Shown here: positions 44,997-52,761 of the stretch, piece by piece
Numbering within the stretch: the stretch's first letter is position 1
Layout of the letters: the number at the start of each line of letters is the position of its first letter
Assembly (NCBI GenBank): GCA_016125275.1
Contig: WGMB01000005.1
Location: 5,001 to 69,000, forward strand
Source: Acidobacteriota bacterium
GTDB taxonomy: Bacteria; Acidobacteriota; Terriglobia; Bryobacterales; UBA6623
Reading direction: 5' to 3'
Length of the DNA: 64,000 bases
Notes under the pieces: generated by a model
Told to the model about the DNA's origin: nothing
The model's database searches: none
Seen by the model: the letters and a program-made list of their open reading frames with translations, nothing else
Translations under genes and position numbers: made by a program

Positions 44997-46765
44997 GGCG
45001 CCGCGACCCCCGGGGAAGGCTCTCCCAAGTCGATCGCAACCGCCACGCCGCGGCGCTCCTGGGGCGTCGAACCCAGCGCGTCGCGGGCCGGCTCGGCGGT
45101 CAGGCGGGCGGCCGGCAGCCCCTGATCCGCCAGCAGCGCGCGGATGCGTTCGGCGCGCAGCCGCCGCAGCCGCTGGTTGGTCTGCTCCTCGCCGCTTTCA
45201 TCGGCCCCGCCCACCAGCCGGATCGAGGGCTGGTAGCCGGCCGCCTCGGCGCGTTCGAGCAGGGCTTTCAGCTTCGCCGCCAGATCGTCGAACACCGGCT
45301 GCTGCGCCGGTTCGAGCCGCGATGAGGCCACCGCGAACAGGATGCGGATCGACTCGATCTCGGCGACGCGCCGGTCGAGCTCACGGCGGTCCGCGTCGGC
45401 CAAACCGTCGAGCCAGACCGAATCGACGCCGGGCACAAAGACTCCCATCTGGTTGGCCCGCCGAATCCAGCTCGCCGGCGCCTCGCCCGACAGGCGCAGC
45501 ACGCCGTCCCGCAGCTCGATCTCTACGCTGTCCGGCGCTCCCAGCAGGGCTCGGGCGCGCCGGGCTACGATCTCCGGGTCCGAGGAGACTACGGGCCGAA
45601 TTCTCAAGTCCACGTCGGCGGGGTCGATCTCGCGCGCCGCCAGCAGGCTTTCCGGATCGACCGCCAAGGGGTCCCGCAGCACCAGGGCGCTGCGCCGGCC
45701 GTCCCGCCGGCCCTGGTCGACAGCCGCCAAGCCGGGCTCCGCGTCCAGCGCCCCCAGGTAGGCTTGCCAGCGGTCGGACTCCCGCCAACGCAGCCAGAAG
45801 AAGCCCGCCAGCAGCGCCCCCAGCAGCGCCAAGGCCGCGATGGTCGAAGGCTGCATCCCCTTGCGGGGCCGCAGGAACTCCTGTTGGAGGCAGCCCTCCA
45901 AGAAGGGCCGGGCGGGCTCGAACGGCGTCGTGTCGCCGTCGAACTTCTCCAGCCGCTCCCGCAGTTGGCCGTGAACCTCGTCGACGGCCTCAGCGACCTG
46001 CTCGCGCAGGCTCAGCGGCGCCGAACCCCGGATCACCGCGGCCACCACGGCGCGGGGGCCGCGCTCGATCCAAACCTGAAAGTCGCCCACCTCCAGCCGG
46101 TCCAGGTCCTGGTCGCGGTCCACCGAGAACGAATCGTGCACAAAGTCCTGGATGGCCGTCAGCATCCCGGAGACCAGCTCCCGATCGTGGCGCGCCTCGT
46201 CGACGCCCACCACCAGCAGCGGCAGCCCCGTCTCACGGTGGATCAGAAAGACCTGCTCGACCCGATACACCACGCTGCGCGACAGGGCGACTTCGGCGAT
46301 CGGCCGGCCCGTGCGCCAAGCCTCCACCCGCCAGCGCAGGCCGCGCCAGGTAAAGCTGTGCTCGATGATGCGGTTGAGCGACTCGACGGCGCCGCGAAAA
46401 GCGCTGGCCACCGCGCGCCGAATCGCCGGGCCGAGCACCGGGAAGATCACTTCCACGACCACCGCGGGGTCGCGGCGGATCGACTGCGCCAAGCCGAGCT
46501 CGACCAGCGGAGACAGGGAGGCGGCCAACGCGGGGTCCCGGGCGGAGCGGCGGACCGCTTCGGGCAGGGCTTCCGCGATGTCTTGGGTGCGGAGGTCGAT
46601 GTCGACGACGCGGTGCTGGATCAGATCGAGGCGCTGCTGTTCGGGGCTCAGCAGCAGCTCGCGCAGTTGGTCCAGACCCGCCTGAGCGACGCCGCCTTCC
46701 GGCACGGCCGGTTCCGTCGGGTCAGGACGACTCGGCGGTGTGGGTGTCGTCGGACGGCCGTCCAT
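44993..46765 (-). CDS. Membrane-anchored protein: cytoplasmic domain, one helix, BON-like and OmpA-like domains
   Basis: A 590-residue protein. The first ~305 residues are a predicted cytoplasmic region I cannot name (LRELLLSPEQQRLDLIQHRV, RGLRWRVEAWRTGRPIAEV). A single membrane helix follows near 305-325 (ALALLGALLAGFFWLRW), then a BON-like segment (RARALLGAPDSVEIELRDG) and a C-terminal OmpA/MotB peptidoglycan-binding domain (IRLVGGADESGEEQTNQRL, RAERIRALL). It could tie the cytoplasmic GTPase to the cell wall. ATG at 46765 is used; a TTG at 46771 is possible. It overlaps the coiled-coil gene by 44 nt. Confidence 0.85.
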   Translation of the reverse strand: MDGRPTTPTPPSRPDPTEPAVPEGGVAQAGLDQLRELLLSPEQQRLDLIQHRVVDIDLRTQDIAEALPEAVRRSARDPALAASLSPLVELGLAQSIRRDPAVVVEVIFPVLGPAIRRAVASAFRGAVESLNRIIEHSFTWRGLRWRVEAWRTGRPIAEVALSRSVVYRVEQVFLIHRETGLPLLVVGVDEARHDRELVSGMLTAIQDFVHDSFSVDRDQDLDRLEVGDFQVWIERGPRAVVAAVIRGSAPLSLREQVAEAVDEVHGQLRERLEKFDGDTTPFEPARPFLEGCLQQEFLRPRKGMQPSTIAALALLGALLAGFFWLRWRESDRWQAYLGALDAEPGLAAVDQGRRDGRRSALVLRDPLAVDPESLLAAREIDPADVDLRIRPVVSSDPEIVARRARALLGAPDSVEIELRDGVLRLSGEAPASWIRRANQMGVFVPGVDSVWLDGLADADRRELDRRVAEIESIRILFAVASSRLEPAQQPVFDDLAAKLKALLERAEAAGYQPSIRLVGGADESGEEQTNQRLRRLRAERIRALLADQGLPAARLTAEPARDALGSTPQERRGVAVAIDLGEPSPGVAAP

Positions 46766-47180
46766 TTTCAATCTGCGCGGCGGCCTGCCGGAACAGGTTC
46801 GCCAGCAGCTCCCGATCGGCCTTGCGGTGGCTCAAGTCGTCGGCGGTGGAGCCGAGATGAGCCGAAAGTTCCTGGCGCGTGGACTGCAGCTCGCTGCGCA
46901 GGCGCTGCTCGGTCTCTTCGAGGGCGCGGCGCAGGTCGTGCACGTCCTTTTCACGTTGCCCTCTCTCCTCGCCGAGGCGATGGTCCGCCAGGTTGAAGCG
47001 CTCGTCCATTTCGCGGCGCAGGGCGTCGATACTGTCTTGCAGGCGCCGGCCGAGCTCCTCGAAGCGGTGCTCGTAGTCGCGCATCTGCGCGCCGAAGATG
47101 ATGTCTCGAATCTGCTCGACGCTGGTTCCGGGCGAGGAGTGGTCAGCGGACTCCGGTTTCTTTTTGGCCTCGGCGCTCAT
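46722..47180 (-). CDS. Coiled-coil protein with conserved-looking QIRDIIFGAQMRDYE head
   Basis: A 152-residue, highly charged protein that is nearly all coiled coil from about residue 33 to 125 (HRFEELGRRLQDSIDALRRE, RALEETEQRLRSELQSTRQE). The short segment VEQIRDIIFGAQMRDYE before the coil looks like a folded docking motif. No signal peptide or membrane helix is seen. It is the first gene of the minus-strand string and overlaps the OmpA-like gene by 44 nt, which supports a physical complex with it. Function is unknown. Confidence 0.8.
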   Translation of the reverse strand: MSAEAKKKPESADHSSPGTSVEQIRDIIFGAQMRDYEHRFEELGRRLQDSIDALRREMDERFNLADHRLGEERGQREKDVHDLRRALEETEQRLRSELQSTRQELSAHLGSTADDLSHRKADRELLANLFRQAAAQIENGRPSDDTHTAESS

Positions 47181-47339
47181 GGCTGGAATACTCTTTCAGC
47201 GCCCGTGATTGTAACAACAGAAAGTCCTCGCCGTCGCGACAAAACCAAGGGGGCGCGGCGCCTTTTCCCGGCTTTTCTCGTAAACTCCGCCGAGCGTGGC
47301 CGCAGCGGCGCCGAGCCCGTCGCACGACAATGGAGAAGG
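47181..47339. promoter_or_regulatory. Divergent promoter spacer between two envelope gene strings
   Basis: This 159-bp spacer separates the first genes of the minus string (40487-47180) and the plus string (47340-62372) and must hold promoters for both. Candidate -10 boxes are minus-strand TACAAT (about 30 bp before the coiled-coil start) and plus-strand TAAACT (47281-47286); no convincing -35 boxes were found. A GG/GC pair with sigma-54 spacing exists but lacks the TT of the -12 element. Confidence 0.4.
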
Positions 47340-48464
47340 ATGCCGAATGATCCTGTCAGCCGCGCCGATCTGGTCGCCCTCGGGTTCGCCGCGCTGATCG
47401 GCTTGGGGCTGAACCTGTTCGTCGCGCTTCCCCTGGCTCCGCGCGCGATCCAGGGCGACAACGACTTCCCGGTCTTCTACATGGGCGGCGCGCTGGCCGG
47501 CTCACCTGCGCTGTGGGATGCGGCCGAGTATATGGAACTGCAACAGCGTGAGCTCGGCAGCTCGGACGACTCCCTGGTGTGGATTCGGCCTCCGTTCTAC
47601 GCGCTGCTGCTCAAACCCTTGTCGTGGCTGCCTTTCCGGCAGGCCAATGCCGCCTGGCTCGTTCTCCGGCTGGCGGCTCTGGGGCTGGCGGCGGCCACTT
47701 GGCGCTTCTCCCCGCGGGCGGCCTTGTTGCTGGCGGTGGCGGTTTCGCCGGCGCTGATGGCCAATCTGCTGGGCGGGCAGGACGCCTTGTTCGTGCTGGG
47801 GTTGGCCGCGGCCGCCCTGTTCGCGGCCGAGCGCGGGCGGCCCGTCGCCGCCGGGATGGTTCTGAGCTTGGCGACCATCAAGTTCAACCTGCTGCTGCCC
47901 CTGCCGCTGTTGCTGGCGGCGCAGCGACGCTGGCGGATTCTGCAAGGCGTGGCGCTGGGAGGGGTCGGTCTCGCCGCGTTGTCGGTGGCGGCGGCCGGAG
48001 CGTCCTGGCCGGCGGACTACCTAGCGGCGCTGCGGCAGGACCGCATCCACCCCAACCTGCAAGCCATGCCCAGCCTGAGCGGGCTGCTCAGCGACGTTCC
48101 GCAACGGCCGGTTTGGCAGACCGCGCTGACCTTGGCTCTGCTGGCGGCGGTGTGGTTCGCGTTTCAGCGCTGTGACCTGCGGCGCGGCTGGGCGCTGGCG
48201 CTGGCGACCGGGGTGCTGGCGGCGCCGCACGCCTATCTGGCCGACTGCGCGCTCCTGCTTCCGGCGCTGCTCTACGCCGTGGATCGCAGCGAGCTCAGGG
48301 CCCTCAAGCTCGGCGCGATGCTGCTGCTGTTTCCGCCGCTGCTCTGGCTCCTGCTTGGAGACAACCATCTCATCGCGCAGCTCGCGACAGCGGCCTTTGT
48401 GACCGGCTTCGCCTGGGAGACCTGGCGCGCTGCGCCGGCGCCGGCCGCCGCGGGAGAGTCATGA
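47340..48464 (+). CDS. GT87-like (DUF2029) membrane glycosyltransferase
   Basis: A 374-residue polytopic protein with roughly nine to ten membrane helices (ALIGLGLNLFVALPLA at the start). The first periplasmic loop has DNDFPVFYMGGALAG, and IRPPFYALLLKPLSWLPF and GGQDALFVLGLAAAAL follow, the pattern of DUF2029/GT87 polyprenyl-linked mannosyl- or hexosyltransferases. It would move a sugar from a lipid carrier on the outer face of the inner membrane. The ATG at 47340 follows GGAGAAGG. Its stop overlaps the propeller gene start (ATGA). Confidence 0.82.
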   Translation: MPNDPVSRADLVALGFAALIGLGLNLFVALPLAPRAIQGDNDFPVFYMGGALAGSPALWDAAEYMELQQRELGSSDDSLVWIRPPFYALLLKPLSWLPFRQANAAWLVLRLAALGLAAATWRFSPRAALLLAVAVSPALMANLLGGQDALFVLGLAAAALFAAERGRPVAAGMVLSLATIKFNLLLPLPLLLAAQRRWRILQGVALGGVGLAALSVAAAGASWPADYLAALRQDRIHPNLQAMPSLSGLLSDVPQRPVWQTALTLALLAAVWFAFQRCDLRRGWALALATGVLAAPHAYLADCALLLPALLYAVDRSELRALKLGAMLLLFPPLLWLLLGDNHLIAQLATAAFVTGFAWETWRAAPAPAAAGES

Positions 48465-50365
48465 AGCGGTCCCGCTGGGCAGGCTGGGGCTTGGCCGCTT
48501 TGCTGGGCGCGGCGGCCTGGGGCGGCTGGACGCTCTGGCGCGCCCACGGCGAGCTGGCGCTCAGCCGCGGTCGTGTCGACGCCGCCGCGCGCTTGGCCGT
48601 CGAGAGAACGCGCGTCGCGCCGCCCGAGCTCGGTTTCGAGGTCATCCCGGCCACTCCGCAGTACTCCGACGGCGCCGTGTTCGCCGGCGATCTCTGGCTG
48701 GTCGGCGCGGCCGGAGTGTTTCGCTACGGCTCGGGCGGCGAGCTCTCCCGCGCCTGGCTGGTCGGCCGGGACCTGCCGCCCGCCCCGGCGACCCGCGCCG
48801 CTGCCGGGCTCGACCCAAAAACCCAAAAACAGGCGCTGTTCGTCGCCACCGCCGGAGCGGGCCTGCTGGTCTTCGACGAGCGCGGCGGCGTGGAGCAGGT
48901 CCTGCCGGCCGAGCCGGAGCTGCGCAACCTGTCCGACTTGCTGCCCCGGGCTGGCGGTGAGGTCATTCTGGGTGCCCGGCACGGCGGCGTGGCCTCCTAT
49001 TCGGGCGGCGGCTTGCGGCGGCTCGACGAAGAGCTCGATGAGCCGGCGGTGACCGCCTTGGCCGGCGACGAAGGCGATCTGTGGGTGGGAACCCTGGACC
49101 AAGGGCTGCTGCGTTGGACAGGGGGCCGCTTGGAGCGCTGGGGAACGGCCGAGCTGCTGCCGGACCGCCAGATCCTGTCGCTGGCCTCGGCCGACGGCGC
49201 GGTCTTCGCGGGGACTCCTACGGGGGTAGCGGAGCTGCGCGACGGCGCGGTCAGCCGCATCCTCGCCGACGGCTTTTTCGCGCAAGCCCTGCTGGCGGAT
49301 CAGGACCGCCTGGCGCTTGGGTCGCTCGACGAGGGCGTCGCGGAGATCCCCCTCGCCGCCGGCCGCCGCCCGTCCGGCTCAGCGGCCGGTCCCGACGGGG
49401 CCGTCCGGCTGCTGCGCTTCGGCTCCGCTCTGCTGGCCGTCACTCCCCAGGGCGTGCAGTCGCGCGAGCCCGGCGGGGACTGGACGCCGCTGATCGAACC
49501 GCCCGCCGCGGCGCTCACCGCCCGCAACATCACCGCCCTGCACGCGGCCGGCGACGGCAGGCTGTGGGTCGGCTACTTTGACCGCGGGCTCGACATCCTC
49601 GCGCCCGGCGGCTCGGTCGAGCATCACGAAAGCGACCGCATCTTCTGCGTGAACCGCATCGTCGAAGACCGCGAGGCCGACCGTGTGGCCGTGGCGACCG
49701 CCAACGGCTTGACGTTCTTCGCGCCCTCCGGCCAGCCCAAGGAGACCCTGACGCGGGACGATGGGCTGATCTCCGACGCCGTCAGCGACGTGGTCGTGCG
49801 CCCGGGCGGGCTGGCCGTGGCCACCGCCGCCGGCGTCACCTTTCTGGAGCCGGGCGGACCGCGCAGCCTCTACGCCTTCCAGGGCCTGGTCAACAACCAC
49901 GTGTACGCCCTGGCCGCCCGCGGTCCGCTACTGTTGGCCGGCACGCTCGGGGGCCTCTCGCTGATTCAGGGCGGCGCGGTCCGCGCCGGCTACACCACCG
50001 CCAACTCGGCCCTGCGCCACAACTGGATCAACGCCGTCGTCGAGTTTCGCGGCGACTGGTACGTAGGGACCTACGGCGCCGGCGTGGCGCGGCTGAGCGA
50101 CGCCGGCGCCTGGACGCTGTTTCCGGACATGGACCAAGTCGAGATCAACCCGGGTGCTCTGGCCGTCGGCGCCGATAAACTCTATGCCGGGACTTTGGAC
50201 CGCGGCTTGCTTGTCTACGAACCGGCCATGGAACGCTGGCGCTCTGTCACCCAAGGGTTGCCGTCCCTCAATGTGACGGCGCTGGAAGCCGCCGAAGGAA
50301 CGCTTTGGATCGGAACCGAAAACGGGCTGGTCAAGCTCGCCGAGGAGGCGTTATCGTGGCCGTAG
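48461..50365 (+). CDS. Membrane-anchored beta-propeller protein
   Basis: A 634-residue protein anchored by one N-terminal helix (WGLAALLGAAAWGGWTLW). The rest is a series of beta-propeller blades like the two-component-regulator propeller type, with recurring DLWVGTLDQGLLRW, RLWVGYFDRGLDIL, DWYVGTYGAGVARL and TLWIGTENGLVKL motifs. No kinase or enzyme domain is attached. It probably binds a partner in the periplasm. It overlaps the upstream gene by 4 nt and the VIT/VWA gene by 10 nt. Confidence 0.8.
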   Translation: MKRSRWAGWGLAALLGAAAWGGWTLWRAHGELALSRGRVDAAARLAVERTRVAPPELGFEVIPATPQYSDGAVFAGDLWLVGAAGVFRYGSGGELSRAWLVGRDLPPAPATRAAAGLDPKTQKQALFVATAGAGLLVFDERGGVEQVLPAEPELRNLSDLLPRAGGEVILGARHGGVASYSGGGLRRLDEELDEPAVTALAGDEGDLWVGTLDQGLLRWTGGRLERWGTAELLPDRQILSLASADGAVFAGTPTGVAELRDGAVSRILADGFFAQALLADQDRLALGSLDEGVAEIPLAAGRRPSGSAAGPDGAVRLLRFGSALLAVTPQGVQSREPGGDWTPLIEPPAAALTARNITALHAAGDGRLWVGYFDRGLDILAPGGSVEHHESDRIFCVNRIVEDREADRVAVATANGLTFFAPSGQPKETLTRDDGLISDAVSDVVVRPGGLAVATAAGVTFLEPGGPRSLYAFQGLVNNHVYALAARGPLLLAGTLGGLSLIQGGAVRAGYTTANSALRHNWINAVVEFRGDWYVGTYGAGVARLSDAGAWTLFPDMDQVEINPGALAVGADKLYAGTLDRGLLVYEPAMERWRSVTQGLPSLNVTALEAAEGTLWIGTENGLVKLAEEALSWP

Positions 50366-52761
50366 TGCTCAAATTTGCACGACGACTGGCGGCGATCGGG
50401 TGTTTGTTACCGGCGGCCCTGTTGGCCGAAGTCGGCGTGCTGATCCCTTCCGGCGCGGAAGGCCCTGACCCGCAGAAGCTGGCCCTCGAGGAGATGCGCG
50501 TCGAGGCGCGCATCGAGGACCAGACCGCCCGCGTCCGCATTCTGCAAATCTACGCCAGCCGCCAGCCGGCCGTGCAGGAGGGCGAGTGGGTGTTCGGCCT
50601 GCCGTCGGGTGCGGCGGTCTCCGGCTTCGCCGTCTGGGACGACGTGCGCCGTATCCCCGGGGTGATCCTGGAGCGGAAGCGCGCGCAGGAGATCTACGAG
50701 AGCCTGAAGGCCCAGGCGATCGACCCGGGCCTGCTGCAGCAGGGCGAGTACGGGCCCGAGGAGGCCCGCCGCAACCAGGTGTTCTCCGCCAAGGTCGTCC
50801 CGATTCCGGGCTACGGCTTCAAGCGCGTGGAGGTCGAGTACCACGAGCGCATCCCGGTGAGCGACCTCCGCGGCTACTTCGCGCTGCCGCTGCGGCCGGA
50901 AGCCTATCAGGCCCAAACAGCCGGCAAGCTCAGCGTGCGGCTGGAGCTGCTGTCCAGCCACGCGATCGCGGATTTCCGAGCGCGCGGGCGGCGCTTCCCG
51001 CTCACCATCGCCGAACGCACGCCGAACCGCGTGGTCGCCACCTTCGAGGGCGAGAATGTCACCTTCGACGAGGATCTGGCCGTCGACTACGCCTTGGCGC
51101 CTCCGCAGCAGCCCCAATTGACGACGCTGTTCTACCGCGACCCGACGCCGGAGCCGCCGACCGGCGCTTGGCGTCCGCCCGGCTCGGCCATTCCGGGCTA
51201 CTTCCAGGCTTCCGTGCTGCTGCCGGGCGCCGCCGGCGCGACGGTCACGCCCGCCGGAGAAGGCCCCCCGGCCCCGCGCGATGATTCGCCCGCGCGCGAC
51301 GTGGTGGCGCTGTTTGACGCTTCCCTGTCGATGCAGTGGGAGAAGCTGGACCGCAGCTTCCGCGCGCTCGAGACCTTGCTGCTGCGCCTGCGGCCCGCCG
51401 ACCGCTTCAACGTGATTGTCTTCGACTCCGAGCTGCGGCCCTTCGCGCCGGAGTTGCAGCCGGGCGACCGCGCCACCGTGGAGCGCGCGCTCGACTTCGT
51501 ACGGCAGGGCCGCATTCGCGGCGGCACGGCGCTCGAACAAGCCCTCGGCGCGGGCCTCGCCCAGGCGGCTCGCGGCTCGGCGGAGCCTTACCTGGCGCTG
51601 CTGAGTGACGGCGGAGCCACCCGCGGGCGCATCCGCAACGCGTTGCTGGCCGACTGGTATGCCGCCGAGCGGGCCAAGCTGCCGCCTTCGCGGCGCCCGC
51701 GCACCTTCGTCTTCGGCGTGGGCGACGACGCCAACCTGCCCTTGCTCGAAGCCCTGGCGCGGCAGGACGGCGTGTGGGAGCACGTGCGCTCGAGCGAGCC
51801 GATCGATTTCAAGCTGACGTCCTTCGTGGGCAAGCTGGGCCGGCGGCCGGTCGAGAATCTGCGGCTGGAGACAGCCCCGGGAGGCGCCTTCGACCTCGTC
51901 TATCCGCTCGATGCCGCCGCCTTCGCGGGTTCGATGGCGAGCTGGGTGGGGCGCTATCTGCTGCCCGGACGCGAGGCCGTGCTGCGGGCCCTGGGCGGCT
52001 CCGGACCGACGGCTGTCGACGCCGAGGCCCGCGTGACGCCGCCGGAGCAGGCCCCGGAAAAAGAACAGGTCGCCCGAGCCTGGGCCCAGGCTCGCGTGGA
52101 CGCCTTGCTCGACCAGATCGACCGCAACGGCGAGGACGAGGAGACGATCCAGGAGATCATCTACTGGTCGAAAAAGTTTACCTTCGTTACGCCCTATACC
52201 TCGTTCCTGGCGGCCCCCCGCTCGCTGCTGCGCCCCCGCGTGATCCGCCCCGGCGATCCCGTCCTGCGCATCCACACCGACGAGTCCATCGTCAGCGTCA
52301 CGGCGCTGTTTCCCTTCGGCCTGGTCAAGCCGCTGCGCTTTCTCGACGACGAGAACGTCTGGCAGACGCGCTTCTTGGCCCCCAAGGACATGGCGGACGG
52401 CCGCCACGCCGTCCGCTTGGTGCTGCGCGACGACCAGGGGCGGGTGTTCCGCGAAGAGAAGACGTTCCTGATCGCCAGCCGACCGCCCACGGTGCGGGCG
52501 CGGCTGGAGAAGACGCAGTTCCGGCGCGGCGAGACAGTCGAGCTGAAGGTCTCCGCCAGCCGCTCGACGCGGACGCTGACGGCCCGGATGTACGGCGTGC
52601 CGCCGGTCTCCCTGCGCTGGAACGAGGCGGCCAAGGCGAACACGGGCTCGTTGACGATTCCGCCGGACCTGCCGGCCGGCGAGTACGAGCTGCGGCTGAC
52701 GGCGGAGGATTTCGCGCACAACATCGGCGTCGAGGAGGTGACCCTTGCCGTCGTCCCCTAA
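50356..52761 (+). CDS. Exported VIT and von Willebrand A domain protein
   Basis: An 801-residue protein. The GTG at 50356 is chosen because GAGGAGG lies 7 nt upstream and a signal peptide follows (RRLAAIGCLLPAALLA). A VIT domain covers about 25-170 (EEMRVEARIEDQTARVRILQ, ERKRAQEIYESLKAQ), then a VWA domain with MIDAS D321-A-S-L-S, RGGTALEQAL and LLSDGGAT. A C-terminal part (after about 580) looks like an extra beta domain (FRRGETVELKVSASRS). VIT/VWA proteins mediate metal-dependent adhesion; no sortase motif is seen at the C-terminus. Confidence 0.88.
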   Translation: MAVVLKFARRLAAIGCLLPAALLAEVGVLIPSGAEGPDPQKLALEEMRVEARIEDQTARVRILQIYASRQPAVQEGEWVFGLPSGAAVSGFAVWDDVRRIPGVILERKRAQEIYESLKAQAIDPGLLQQGEYGPEEARRNQVFSAKVVPIPGYGFKRVEVEYHERIPVSDLRGYFALPLRPEAYQAQTAGKLSVRLELLSSHAIADFRARGRRFPLTIAERTPNRVVATFEGENVTFDEDLAVDYALAPPQQPQLTTLFYRDPTPEPPTGAWRPPGSAIPGYFQASVLLPGAAGATVTPAGEGPPAPRDDSPARDVVALFDASLSMQWEKLDRSFRALETLLLRLRPADRFNVIVFDSELRPFAPELQPGDRATVERALDFVRQGRIRGGTALEQALGAGLAQAARGSAEPYLALLSDGGATRGRIRNALLADWYAAERAKLPPSRRPRTFVFGVGDDANLPLLEALARQDGVWEHVRSSEPIDFKLTSFVGKLGRRPVENLRLETAPGGAFDLVYPLDAAAFAGSMASWVGRYLLPGREAVLRALGGSGPTAVDAEARVTPPEQAPEKEQVARAWAQARVDALLDQIDRNGEDEETIQEIIYWSKKFTFVTPYTSFLAAPRSLLRPRVIRPGDPVLRIHTDESIVSVTALFPFGLVKPLRFLDDENVWQTRFLAPKDMADGRHAVRLVLRDDQGRVFREEKTFLIASRPPTVRARLEKTQFRRGETVELKVSASRSTRTLTARMYGVPPVSLRWNEAAKANTGSLTIPPDLPAGEYELRLTAEDFAHNIGVEEVTLAVVP
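52733..52742 (+). promoter_or_regulatory. Strong ribosome binding site deciding a TTG start
   Basis: GAGGAGGTGA, near-complete complement to the 16S tail, lies 2 bp before the TTG at 52745 and inside the end of the VIT/VWA gene. No ATG is nearby in that frame, so it supports TTG as the start of the giant TPR gene. Confidence 0.75.

Noticed and set aside
47290-47320. Possible sigma-54 -24/-12 promoter upstream of the GT87 gene (GG and GC pairs ten bases apart)
   Set aside because: The -12 element lacks TTGC and the flanking bases do not match; such GG/GC spacing is expected by chance at this GC content.
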